The notes beneath the pieces were generated by a model. The model was not told the DNA's origin and ran no database searches. It saw only the letters and a list, made by a program, of their open reading frames with translations. 64,000 nt of DNA from Amycolatopsis sp. A133 (GTDB taxonomy: Bacteria > Actinomycetota > Actinomycetes > Mycobacteriales > Pseudonocardiaceae): NCBI RefSeq assembly GCF_031082405.1, contig NZ_JAVHJU010000017.1:1-64000 (forward strand), given 5' to 3'. Position numbers and translations under genes: made by a program. Shown here piece after piece: positions 15,983 through 24,314 of the stretch; positions within the stretch are counted from its first letter, which is position 1; each line of letters opens with the position of its first letter.

Positions 15983-17461
15983 ATGCTCGTGGAAAGTCGC
16001 CGGATCCGCGATCGGTACCGGCTGCTCGAGCCGATCGGCGGCGGCGCGATGGGCACGGTGTGGCGGGCCCAGGACGAAAAGCTCGACCGCACCGTGGCGA
16101 TCAAGGAACTCCTGCTGCCGCACGACCACGACGAGCACCGCACCGAAGAGGCGAAGAACCGCGCGATGCGCGAGGCGCGGATCGCCGCCCGGCTCCAGCA
16201 TTCCCACGCGATCACCGTGTTCGCCGTCCTCGAGGAGGAGGACCGGCCGTGGCTGGTGATGGAGTACCTGCCGTCGAAGAGCCTGGCCGTCGTGCTCGGC
16301 GAGGAACCGGCCACGGTGGACGACGCCATCCGCGTCGGCGTGCAGATCAGCTCGGCGCTGGCCGGCGCGCACCGCGCCGGGATCGTGCACCGCGACGTGA
16401 AGCCGGCCAACATCCTGGTCTCCGAGGACGGCACGGCGAAGATCACCGACTTCGGCATCTCGCGCGCGATCGGTGACGTCAAGCTGACGGCCACCGGGGA
16501 GATCGCCGGCACGCCCGCGTACCTCGCGCCCGAGGTGGCCCGCGGTGAGGACGCGGACTTCGCCGCCGACGTCTTCTCGCTCGGCGCCACGCTGTACGCC
16601 GCCGTCGAGGGCCAGTCGCCCTACGGCGTCGCCGACAACCCGATCGCCTTGCTCTACAAGGCGTCCAGCGGGGAGACCGCCCCGCCGGAGAAGGCGGGCC
16701 GGCTGACGCCGCTGCTGGTGCGGATGCTCGCCACCGAGCCGGCCGAGCGGCCGTCGATGGACGAGGTCGAGCAGGAACTGCGGGCGCTGCTGCAGGACGC
16801 GGAACCGGGTGACTCGGTGCTCGCGGCGACGTTGCCCGAAACCGAGCCGCCGGCGGTCCCGACCGTGCCGGCCGCGGTCACCGTGCCCGTGGGGGAGGTC
16901 ACCACGGTGTCGCCGGGCGCGCGCAAGGGCCTGATCGCCGTCGGGGCGGGCGCGGCGCTGCTGTGCGTGGCGGTCGTCGTGGCGATCCTGCTGGTCGTGC
17001 GGCAGAAGCCGCCGCAGGACACCGCCGCGCCGCCGCCGTCGGAGACGCCGGCGACCTCGGCGTCGGCCACCCCCTCTCCGTCGCCTTCGCCGACGCCGTC
17101 GCCGTCCGCCACGCCGACGTCGGCGCCCTCGACCGCGCCGACTTCGCAGACGGTTTCGACGGTGGCTTCGTCGAAGTCCGCCGTCGACGCCCTCACCGCT
17201 TACTACGGGTTGCTGCCGAACAATCCGGCGGCGGCCTGGAACCTGCTGACGCCGCACTTCAAGGCTTCGCGCAACCAGACGTACGAGACGTACAAGAGCT
17301 TCTGGAGCCGGTACAAGTCGGTGAACGTGAGCAATCCCCGGGAGGTCGGGCCCGGCCGGGTCACCGCGCGCGTGTCCTACGACGGCGGGAACGCCGAGAA
17401 CGACACCTTCACGCTCGTCCAAGAGGGCGGCGTCTGGAAAATCGACTCGCAGAGCAGCTGA
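15983..17461 (+). CDS. Transmembrane Ser/Thr protein kinase with an extracellular NTF2-like domain
   Basis: 492 aa. Kinase domain about residues 10-265: G-loop IGGGAMGTVWRA, Lys in VAIKELLLP, catalytic HRDVKPANIL, DFG (ITDFGISRA), and AGTPAYLAPEV of the activation segment. One TM helix (about 313-337) leads to a Ser/Pro/Thr-rich linker and a C-terminal domain of about 95 aa (AVDALTAYYGLLPNNPAAAW onward) that looks like a small NTF2/SnoaL-type sensor fold, instead of PASTA repeats. SD GGAGAATGGTGG fits ATG 15983. It may sense an envelope ligand. A link with the surrounding glycosyltransferases is suggested by position only. Confidence 0.9.
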   Translation: MLVESRRIRDRYRLLEPIGGGAMGTVWRAQDEKLDRTVAIKELLLPHDHDEHRTEEAKNRAMREARIAARLQHSHAITVFAVLEEEDRPWLVMEYLPSKSLAVVLGEEPATVDDAIRVGVQISSALAGAHRAGIVHRDVKPANILVSEDGTAKITDFGISRAIGDVKLTATGEIAGTPAYLAPEVARGEDADFAADVFSLGATLYAAVEGQSPYGVADNPIALLYKASSGETAPPEKAGRLTPLLVRMLATEPAERPSMDEVEQELRALLQDAEPGDSVLAATLPETEPPAVPTVPAAVTVPVGEVTTVSPGARKGLIAVGAGAALLCVAVVVAILLVVRQKPPQDTAAPPPSETPATSASATPSPSPSPTPSPSATPTSAPSTAPTSQTVSTVASSKSAVDALTAYYGLLPNNPAAAWNLLTPHFKASRNQTYETYKSFWSRYKSVNVSNPREVGPGRVTARVSYDGGNAENDTFTLVQEGGVWKIDSQSS

Positions 17462-17490
17462 ACCTTCGCGGGTCGGGGTGCGTGTGACGT

Positions 17491-17571
17491 ATGAGCCGTC
17501 ACCGCCGTCGATCCACGCTGGAGGAAGCCGTGTCCGTTCCCGAACCCGACCTGCTCCGGCGCGCGCGATGA
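17491..17571 (+). CDS. Possible 26-aa leader ORF coupled to the second GT4
   Basis: ATG 17491 opens a frame of 26 codons (MSRHRRRSTLEEAV start) whose TGA overlaps the ATG of the glycosyltransferase (ATGA). There is no SD before ATG 17491, but an SD-like GGAGGAAG inside it precedes an in-frame GTG (17530). The overlap suggests translational coupling. It could equally be chance, or part of the leader. Confidence 0.25.
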   Translation: MSRHRRRSTLEEAVSVPEPDLLRRAR

Positions 17572-18644
17572 GACCCGCCGACCCGATGGTGTTCATCCTC
17601 CCGGCCGCACCGCCGGGCAGCGACACCTACGACAAGCGGATGTGCCAGAACCTGCCCGCCGTCGGGCAGCCGGTGCTGGAGCTGCCGATCGCCGGCGACT
17701 GGCCGGAGCCGGACGCGACGTCGAGACGCCGGCTGGCGCGGTCGCTGGCCGCGCTGCCGGACCGGACGGTGGTGCTGCTCGACGGCATGATCGCCTCGGG
17801 CGTGCCGGAGATCGTCGTCCCGCACGCGCGGCGGCTGCGGCTGGCGGTGCTGGTGCACCAGGCCCTCGCCGACGAGCCCGGGCTGGCCCCGGCGCACGCC
17901 GCGGAGCTGGACGCGTGCGAGCGCGAGACGCTGCGGATGGCCGGGATGGTCGTCGCGACGAGCCCGTGGCTCGCCCGCCTGCTGATCGACCGCCACGACC
18001 TGGACCCGAGCCGCGTGTACGTCGCCAAACCGGGCACCGACGCGGCCCCGCTCGCGGCGGGCGCGGACGGCGTGTCGCGGCTGCTGTGCGTGGGCGACGT
18101 GACCCGCCGCAACGGCCACGACGTGCTGGTCCAGGCCCTCGGCGAGGTCGACCACCTGGCGCTGTCGTGCGTGTTCGCCGGCTCGCTGGAGACGGACAAG
18201 GCGTACGTCGAGGAGCTCGGCTGGTCCATCGAGCGGCTCGGCCTCGGCAACCGGATCACGCTGGCCGGCGACGCGGTCGACCTCGGCGCGGCCTACAACG
18301 CGGCCGACCTGCTGGTGATCCCGGCCCGCGCGGCGACGTCCGGCATGTTCGTGGCCCAGGCGCTGGCCAGGGGAATCCCGGTACTGGCCACCGAGGTGGG
18401 CGGGGTGTACGACGCACTGGGCGTCGACGCCGACGGCGAGATGCCGGGCCTGCTGGTCGAGCCGGAGGACCCGTACGCACTGGCGGACGCCCTGCACCGC
18501 TGGTACGCCGATCCGGAGTTGAGAAGGTCCCTGCGCACGGCGGCGCTGGGCCGCGGAAGCGCGCTGGAGGAGTGGGAGGTGGCGGCGCGCCGGCTGACCC
18601 ACGTCCTGTCGCGGCTGGCGTCGGAACCGCGGATCGTCGCCTGA
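17568..18644 (+). CDS. GT4-like paralogue with a lost EX7E motif
   Basis: 358 aa. It clearly aligns with the GT4 at 10706 (shared SDTYDKRMCQNL, VVLLDGMIASGVPEIVVPHARRL, PGLLVEPEDPYALADALHRW). The two glutamates of the GT4 EX7E motif are replaced: here ATSGMFVAQ (Ala256, Gln264) instead of ETFGMVVTE. The protein may be catalytically dead, may act as a partner of the first GT4, or may use a different mechanism. ATG 17568 is chosen for its overlap with a short upstream ORF; ATG 17586 is possible. Confidence 0.82.
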   Translation: MRPADPMVFILPAAPPGSDTYDKRMCQNLPAVGQPVLELPIAGDWPEPDATSRRRLARSLAALPDRTVVLLDGMIASGVPEIVVPHARRLRLAVLVHQALADEPGLAPAHAAELDACERETLRMAGMVVATSPWLARLLIDRHDLDPSRVYVAKPGTDAAPLAAGADGVSRLLCVGDVTRRNGHDVLVQALGEVDHLALSCVFAGSLETDKAYVEELGWSIERLGLGNRITLAGDAVDLGAAYNAADLLVIPARAATSGMFVAQALARGIPVLATEVGGVYDALGVDADGEMPGLLVEPEDPYALADALHRWYADPELRRSLRTAALGRGSALEEWEVAARRLTHVLSRLASEPRIVA

Positions 18645-18699
18645 GGCAGCCTCCGGAGCTCACCGATTCCTTTCACCGCCCGCACCGGTCGGCAAAGGT

Positions 18700-19626
18700 A
18701 TGACCGTGGACTTCGAGCCGTACCGCCGGGAGCTGCTGGCCCACTGCTACCGCATGCTCGGCACCCCCGACGAGGCCGAGGACGTGGTCCAGGAGACCTA
18801 CCTGCGCGCCTTCCGCGCCTACGACCGCTTCGAAGGCCGGGCATCGCTGCGCACCTGGCTCTACCGCATCGCGACGAACGCCTGCCTCACCGCGCTGGAG
18901 CAGCGCCGGCGGCTGCCGCTCCCCTCGGGGCTGGGCCCACCCACGACGGACCCGGACGCCCCGCCGGTCCTGGCCGACGCCTGGCCGCGGCCGATCCCGG
19001 ACGCGCTGATCACCCCGGACTCGGCGGACCCGGCAGCCATCGCCGAAGCCCGTGACGGCGTCCGGCTGGCTCTGATCGCCGGCCTCCAGCTGCTTCCGCC
19101 GAAGCAGCGCGCGGTCCTGATCCTGCGCGAGGTGCTGGCCTTCCCGGCGGCCGAGGTCGCGGAAATGCTCGGCACGAGCGTCGCGGCGGTGAAGAGCGCG
19201 CTCCAGCGAGCCCGGGCCACCCTCCACGACGCCCCGGCGGTCGGCGAGCTCACCGAGCCGGAGCAACACGAGCTGCTGGACCGCTATCTGACGGCGTTCA
19301 CGAACTCCGACCTGGCCGCCTTGGAGCAGATCCTGCGCGAGGACGCGGTGATCGAGGCGCTGCCGTCCCGGACGTGGTTCGCCGGAAAGCGCACTTGCGT
19401 CGCCTTCCTGCGACACGTAATCGGCGAGCCCGGGGAGTGGCGGATGACGCCGTCGCGCGCGAACGGCCAGCCGGCGGCCGCGGTCCGGTACCGCGGCGAG
19501 CCGTTCGGGGTGGTGGTGCTGACCGCGGGCCACGGCGGCATCGCGCGGATCACCGTGTTCGGCTTCCCTGACCTGGCGGAACGGTTCGCCGGGGAGCCGG
19601 CGAACCGGACCGTCACGCCAGGGTGA
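18700..19626 (+). CDS. ECF sigma factor with a C-terminal SnoaL-like domain (SigG/SigJ type)
   Basis: 308 aa. Sigma region 2 (HCYRMLGTPDEAEDVVQETYLRAFRAYDRF, LRTWLYRIATNACLTAL; residues 12-70) and region 4 (LQLLPPKQRAVLILREVLAFPAAEVAEMLGTSVAAVKSALQRAR; about 125-170) are complete. The last 120 residues (LLDRYLTAFTNSDLAALEQIL onward) form a SnoaL/NTF2-like domain. In such ECF groups this domain controls activity without a classical anti-sigma factor, and none is present here. Its end overlaps the convergent GH92 gene by 14 nt. Confidence 0.9.
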   Translation: MTVDFEPYRRELLAHCYRMLGTPDEAEDVVQETYLRAFRAYDRFEGRASLRTWLYRIATNACLTALEQRRRLPLPSGLGPPTTDPDAPPVLADAWPRPIPDALITPDSADPAAIAEARDGVRLALIAGLQLLPPKQRAVLILREVLAFPAAEVAEMLGTSVAAVKSALQRARATLHDAPAVGELTEPEQHELLDRYLTAFTNSDLAALEQILREDAVIEALPSRTWFAGKRTCVAFLRHVIGEPGEWRMTPSRANGQPAAAVRYRGEPFGVVVLTAGHGGIARITVFGFPDLAERFAGEPANRTVTPG

Positions 19627-22600
19627 GCGCGTAGAGCTCCACCCGCGGGTCGTTCGGCAGGCTCACCGACTGCACCGTCTTCGCGCCGTCCAGCGCGGCC
19701 GAAACCCCGAACAGCCGGACCGGCGGCCCGTCGACCCCGCTCCCGGCCTTGATCCGGTGCGGCATCTCGAGCACGACCGGGCTGCCCGACCCCGCCCAGT
19801 CGCCGAACGTCACGGCCAAGTCTGCGCTGGTCCCGTCGGTGTAGTGCGCCGTCACCGTCGTCGACACCGGGCCGTTGTGCGACGACCCGACCAGCTTCAA
19901 CGCCGCATGCTGACCGGCCGGGAGCAGCAGCGACTGCCCGCGGGCCTCGACGAAGTTGGGCGAAGTCCCCGAAGCGTCCGGCGCCGCGTACGTGACGCCG
20001 TCCCAGACCACCGGGCCCGCCGCCGGGAGCAGCGCAGCGTCGTAGCTCCACCCGCTGCCGTCGAAGTTGCCGTCAGAGGAGGCTTCCACCGTCGCCGTGC
20101 CGTCGTGGTTGCGGTCGCGGGCCAGGTCGACCGCGCACTGCGAGCCGGCGGAAGCGCACACCGACGGCATCCGGACCTCGATCGTCGCCGAGCGCGTCAC
20201 CGTGTTCGCGCCCAGCCCGGACACCTTGACGTCCACCGGGTACGTCCCGAGCGCCGCTCCCGCCGGGACGTTCACCGTGATCGGCACCGTCTGCTGCACC
20301 GGCAGCCGTCCGGACCAGATCAGCTGCAGCGGCCGGACCCGCGTCTTCCACGCACCGGCCGAGACCGAAACCGTCACCGGCTGCAACGCCGGGTTCTGGG
20401 CGAGGACGTCGAGGTCGAGGTGCACCTGCTGCGCCGGGCCGGACGGGATCACCACGGACGTCTGCCGCAACGCGGCGTCGACGTGCCGCCGGGGGTCGCC
20501 CGGCGCCTTGTTCACCGACGGCGGTGTCGCGGACGGCGAAGTTCCCCACGACGACGGCCGCGACCCGAGCTTGTGCAAAAGCGTCCCGCCGTGCGCCAGC
20601 GCCGACCAGTCGAGGGACGTCTGCCGGACGTCCCGGCCGTTGAGCGACACGCTCTGGATGTACCGGTTCGCGTCGCTCGCGCCCGGCGCCGACACCGTGA
20701 GCGTCCCGCCCTGCGCGGAGCCGTACTGTCCGATCCGGACGGTCGCCGACTCGAACTGCGGGCTCGACAGCGCGAGGAAGTTCGCGCCGCTCATCGTCGG
20801 GTACAGCCCGAGCGACGAGAAGACGTACCAGGCCGACATGGTGCCGAGGTCGTCGTTGCCGGTCATGCCGTCGGGGCCGGTGGTGAACAGCGTCATCGCC
20901 GCGCGGACCACGGTCGCGGTCTTCGACGGCGCGCCGACCCAGTTGTACATGTAGGGCGCGAGCAGGTCGGGCTCGTTGTTCGGGTTGTAGGTCGGCTTGC
21001 CGTAGTAGTCGTACGGGCTGGCGATCCAGTCCTTCCGCGCGGTGCCCGCCGGGTCCTTCAAGAGGTTGTTGTAGGCGAAGAACGCGTCGAGGCGCTTCTC
21101 CGTCGCCGTCCGGCCGCCCATCAGGGAGACCAGCCCGGCCGGGTCCTGCGGCACCAGCCACTGGTACTGGTACGCGCCGCCCTCGTGGAACTGGTGGTCG
21201 GCGTCGACCGGGTTGTACGGCGACAGCCAGGTGCCCTCGGCGGTGCGGGGGCGGAACTGGCCGATCGAGGAGTCCCAGAGGTTGCGGTACCACTGACCGC
21301 GGTCGGCGAACACCCGCGCGTCGGCCTGGTGGCCGAGCCCCTTCGCCATCAACGCGAGCGCCGCGTCGGCCGCCGAGTACTCCATGGTCGCCGACGCCGG
21401 GTGCGTGCAGTCGTTGTCGCCGCCCTTGTCCGCGCAGTCCTTGCCGAGCGTCAGCCCGCTCGGGATGTAACCGCGGTCGTTGTAGTAGTTCACGCCGGAG
21501 CGGCCGTTGTACGGCGAGTCGGCGGGCGGTGTGCTCGTCGCGTTCTTCTTGAGCAGCGCGTAGGCCTCTTCTTCGTGCCCGGCGAGCAGGCCCTTCGACC
21601 ACGCCTCGACGAGGAACGGCGTCACCGGGTCGCCGGTCATGATGTTCGTTTCGCTCTCGGCCAGCGCCCAGCGCGGCAGCCACCCGCCGTCCCGCCCGAT
21701 GGCGACGACCGACAGCGCGACGTCCCGCGCGACCTGCGGTTCCAGCAGCTCCAGGAGCTGGTTCTGCGGACGGTAGGTGTCCCACAGCGAGAAGTTCTGG
21801 TACGGCGTGTAGCCGCTCGCGGTGTGCACCTTGCCGTCGAAGCCGGTGTACGTGCCGTCGGTGTCGCCGGCCAGGTTCGGGTGCAGCTGCGCGTGGTAGA
21901 GCGCGGTGTAGAACGCCGTCTGCCGCTCGGTCGTGCCGCCGGCGATCTTGATCGCCCCGAGCCGGTCGGCCCACTGCTGGTGCAGCGCGGCGCGCGTCGC
22001 GTCGAAGTCGTAGTTCGACGTCTCCGCCGCGAGGTTCTTCCGCGCGCCGTCGAGCCCGGTGTAGGAGAGGCCGACCTTGAGCACGACGTCGTGGTCGGTG
22101 GTCGCGTCGAAGCTCGCCCAGGCGCCGTTGCCGCCGGTGCCCGCGGCGTCGCGGCCGCCGGGCGTGCGCGTCGAATCGCGCCAGGTGCCGAACGAGCTGA
22201 ACGGCCGGTCGAAGGTCGCGGTGAAGTAGACGGTGTGTTCGTCGTGCCCGGCGCAGAACCCGCCGGCGCGGACGCGGCCTTCGAGGGTCCGGTCGCCGAC
22301 CACGTGGATCTCGGAGTCCTTGACGGACTGGTTGGCCTCCCCGGTGTTGAACAGGACGTTCGCCGCGCCGGTCGAGGGGAACGTGTAGCGCTGCCACCCG
22401 GTGCGCGCGGTCGCCGTCAGCTCGGCGTTGACGCCGTACTTCTGCAGGCCGACGCGGTAGTAGCCGGGCTCGGCGTGCTCGTCGTCGTGGCTGTACTCGG
22501 ACCGGTAAGCGTTCTTGTCAACGTTGTCCACGGCGCCGGTCGTCGGCATGATCGGCAGCTCGCCCATGACGCCGCAGCCGACGCCGGACAGGTGCGTCTG

Positions 22601-22852
22601 GCTGAAGCCGTAGATCGCGTTCTGCAGGTAGTCGTAGCCACCCTGGCCGCCCGTGTCCGGGCTGACCTGCACCATTCCGAACGGCGCACTGGCGCCGGGG
22701 AAGGTGTTGCCGAAGTTCTGCGTGCCGACGAACGGGTTGACCAGGCTCACCGGATCGACCGGCGCGGCGGCGTGTGCGGTGGCTTGGCTCGTCGCGGCGA
22801 CCACGAGCCCGACGGCCGCGGCGGCGATCAGCCGTCTGCTTTGCGACCCCAT
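19613..22852 (-). CDS. Secreted GH92 alpha-mannosidase
   Basis: 1079 aa from ATG 22852, chosen because GGGAGG lies 8 nt upstream (GTG 22861 would sit directly on it). A Sec signal peptide (about 1-29, ending ATAHA) precedes the GH92 catalytic region: VNPFVGTQNFGNTFPGASAPFGMVQVSPDT near the start, and the hallmark GMTGNDDLGTMSAWYVFSSLGLYP near residue 695. These enzymes are Ca2+-dependent exo-alpha-mannosidases. A NEW3-like domain follows (about 800-900) and then a beta-rich C-terminal domain that may bind sugar. A LacI-type operator lies just upstream, implying induction by mannosides. Confidence 0.93.
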   Translation of the reverse strand: MGSQSRRLIAAAAVGLVVAATSQATAHAAAPVDPVSLVNPFVGTQNFGNTFPGASAPFGMVQVSPDTGGQGGYDYLQNAIYGFSQTHLSGVGCGVMGELPIMPTTGAVDNVDKNAYRSEYSHDDEHAEPGYYRVGLQKYGVNAELTATARTGWQRYTFPSTGAANVLFNTGEANQSVKDSEIHVVGDRTLEGRVRAGGFCAGHDEHTVYFTATFDRPFSSFGTWRDSTRTPGGRDAAGTGGNGAWASFDATTDHDVVLKVGLSYTGLDGARKNLAAETSNYDFDATRAALHQQWADRLGAIKIAGGTTERQTAFYTALYHAQLHPNLAGDTDGTYTGFDGKVHTASGYTPYQNFSLWDTYRPQNQLLELLEPQVARDVALSVVAIGRDGGWLPRWALAESETNIMTGDPVTPFLVEAWSKGLLAGHEEEAYALLKKNATSTPPADSPYNGRSGVNYYNDRGYIPSGLTLGKDCADKGGDNDCTHPASATMEYSAADAALALMAKGLGHQADARVFADRGQWYRNLWDSSIGQFRPRTAEGTWLSPYNPVDADHQFHEGGAYQYQWLVPQDPAGLVSLMGGRTATEKRLDAFFAYNNLLKDPAGTARKDWIASPYDYYGKPTYNPNNEPDLLAPYMYNWVGAPSKTATVVRAAMTLFTTGPDGMTGNDDLGTMSAWYVFSSLGLYPTMSGANFLALSSPQFESATVRIGQYGSAQGGTLTVSAPGASDANRYIQSVSLNGRDVRQTSLDWSALAHGGTLLHKLGSRPSSWGTSPSATPPSVNKAPGDPRRHVDAALRQTSVVIPSGPAQQVHLDLDVLAQNPALQPVTVSVSAGAWKTRVRPLQLIWSGRLPVQQTVPITVNVPAGAALGTYPVDVKVSGLGANTVTRSATIEVRMPSVCASAGSQCAVDLARDRNHDGTATVEASSDGNFDGSGWSYDAALLPAAGPVVWDGVTYAAPDASGTSPNFVEARGQSLLLPAGQHAALKLVGSSHNGPVSTTVTAHYTDGTSADLAVTFGDWAGSGSPVVLEMPHRIKAGSGVDGPPVRLFGVSAALDGAKTVQSVSLPNDPRVELYALTLA

Positions 22853-22871
22853 GGGGCGCACCTCCCAGTGG

Positions 22872-22885
22872 TGACAACGTTGTCA
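22872..22885. promoter_or_regulatory. LacI-type operator of the GH92 gene
   Basis: Perfect 14-bp palindrome TGACAACGTTGTCA with the central CG typical of LacI/GalR operators, 20 bp upstream of the mannosidase start. A near copy (TGTCAACGTTGTCC, 12 of 14 identical) lies inside the coding region at 22516-22529. No lacI-type gene is in the window. Confidence 0.75.
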
Positions 22886-22944
22886 GGAGCGGACTGTCCA
22901 GCAGCTTTTCACATCGCCGGGGATTTGAGAAGGCGGCAACCAGG

Positions 22945-24267
22945 TCAAACCGTTGTCATAGCCTCGCGAAGCAGCCGCGCGGCGGCGTCGACGCCGGTGT
23001 CGGCGAGGTTGCCGTAGCCGAGGACGAGGGCGGGCTCGCCCGGGGCCGAGCGGTAGTCGTCGAGATCGGCCACCTTGACGCCCGCCGCCTTCGCCTTCCG
23101 GACGACCGCCGCGGCGTCTCGGTCGAGGTGAAGCACGAGGTGCAGCCCGGCCGCGGCGCCGGAAAGCCGCGCGGGCTCCAGCGCGGCGACGAGCCGGTCG
23201 CGCCGGGCGCGGTACCGCAGCCGGGCACTGCGCAGGTGCCGGTCGTAGCCGCCGCTTTCGACGTAGCCGGCCAGCGCGAGCTGGTCGACCACGGGCGGCG
23301 GGTGCGCCCGCACTGTCCACTGTGGAGGCAGCACGGCCCAGCCGAGCCCGAGCGCGGGGCCGAGCGTCTTGCTGACCGACCCGAAGAGCGCAACCCGCCC
23401 CGGGTCGGTGCCCTGGACGGTGCCGACGGGCCGCCGGTCGTACCGGAATTCGGCGTCGTAGTCGTCTTCGAGGATCAGCCCGTCGACGTCCCGCGCCCAG
23501 GCGAGGAGCTCGGCCCGCCGCCGCGGCGAGAGGACGGCGCCGGTCGGGAACTGGTGCGCGGGCGTGACGAGCACGGCGCGCACGCCCGCCGGAATCCGCC
23601 CGACGTTGATGCCTTCGTCGTCGACCGGCACCGGATCGACGGTCATCCCGGCGCTTTCGGCCGCCCGCCACAGCCGCGTCCACCCGGGGTCCTCGACGGC
23701 CAGCCGGGTGCGGCCGCGCTCGGCCAGGGCGCGGCACACGCCGGTCACCCCGTCGGTGACGCCGCCGCAGACCAGCACGGTGCCGGGCGCGGCGCCGCGG
23801 ACGCGCCGGAGGTAGTCGCCCAGGACCCGCCGCAGCCGGGGGTGCCCGGCCGGCTCGGGCAGCCCGAAGTCCGGGTGCGGCGTGGTCGTGAGGACTTCGC
23901 GCACCGCTTCCGCCCACGGCCGGCGGGGGAAGTTCCGCAGGTCGGGCAGGCCCGGAGCGAGGTCGTACCGCGGCGGCGCCGGGCGCACCGGTTCCGGTGC
24001 CGCCACGGCGTCACCCACCCGCCGGACCCGGGTGGCCGACCCGGTGCGCCCGGCCAGGTACCCCTCGGCGACGAGCTGGGCGTAGGCCTGCGTGACGACC
24101 CACCGCGAGCACCCGAGGTCGGCGGCGAGCCGGCGGCTCGGCGGGACAGCGCCGTCCAGGACGCCGTCCCGGATCGCCTTGCGCAGGGCCCTGGCCAGCT
24201 GTTCGTGCTTCGGGCCCGGTCCGGCCGGTTCCAGCAGCACGCCCCAATCGGTCTGTGATCCCGCCAC
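22945..24267 (-). CDS. MocR/PdxR-type regulator (GntR winged helix fused to aminotransferase fold)
   Basis: 440 aa. GntR-type DNA-binding domain (HEQLARALRKAIRDGVLDGA, LGCSRWVVTQAYAQLVAEGYL; residues 21-71) and a class I aminotransferase-like domain (about 105-440) with the PLP lysine in FGSVSKTLGPA (Lys300) and LEDDYDAEFRYDRRPV. MocR proteins use PLP as effector or cofactor to control vitamin B6 or amino-acid metabolism. It is divergent from an aldo-keto reductase by 47 bp. GTG start 24267. Confidence 0.9.
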   Translation of the reverse strand: MAGSQTDWGVLLEPAGPGPKHEQLARALRKAIRDGVLDGAVPPSRRLAADLGCSRWVVTQAYAQLVAEGYLAGRTGSATRVRRVGDAVAAPEPVRPAPPRYDLAPGLPDLRNFPRRPWAEAVREVLTTTPHPDFGLPEPAGHPRLRRVLGDYLRRVRGAAPGTVLVCGGVTDGVTGVCRALAERGRTRLAVEDPGWTRLWRAAESAGMTVDPVPVDDEGINVGRIPAGVRAVLVTPAHQFPTGAVLSPRRRAELLAWARDVDGLILEDDYDAEFRYDRRPVGTVQGTDPGRVALFGSVSKTLGPALGLGWAVLPPQWTVRAHPPPVVDQLALAGYVESGGYDRHLRSARLRYRARRDRLVAALEPARLSGAAAGLHLVLHLDRDAAAVVRKAKAAGVKVADLDDYRSAPGEPALVLGYGNLADTGVDAAARLLREAMTTV

Positions 24268-24301
24268 GATATTGGACTGTAGTACCGGACCGATCCGGGC
24301 T

Positions 24302-24307
24302 TAGCGT
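24302..24307 (+). promoter_or_regulatory. -10 box of the aldo-keto reductase gene
   Basis: TAGCGT 7 nt before ATG 24315, no SD, therefore probably leaderless. Two GGAC copies (24274-24277 and 24287-24290) lie just upstream in the divergent region; they could be direct-repeat sites for the MocR protein. Confidence 0.4.
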
Positions 24308-24314
24308 GGTCGGC

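Noticed and set aside
15062..17626. Long minus-strand open frame across the IMPase-like and kinase genes
   Set aside because: Low-complexity RR/GG repeats and antisense to two genes with catalytic motifs; a shadow frame.
19757..23017. Very long open frame antisense to the GH92 gene
   Set aside because: Composition is Arg/Gly/Pro/Ala-rich with no domains, as expected from GC-rich third positions. The opposite strand encodes a clear mannosidase.
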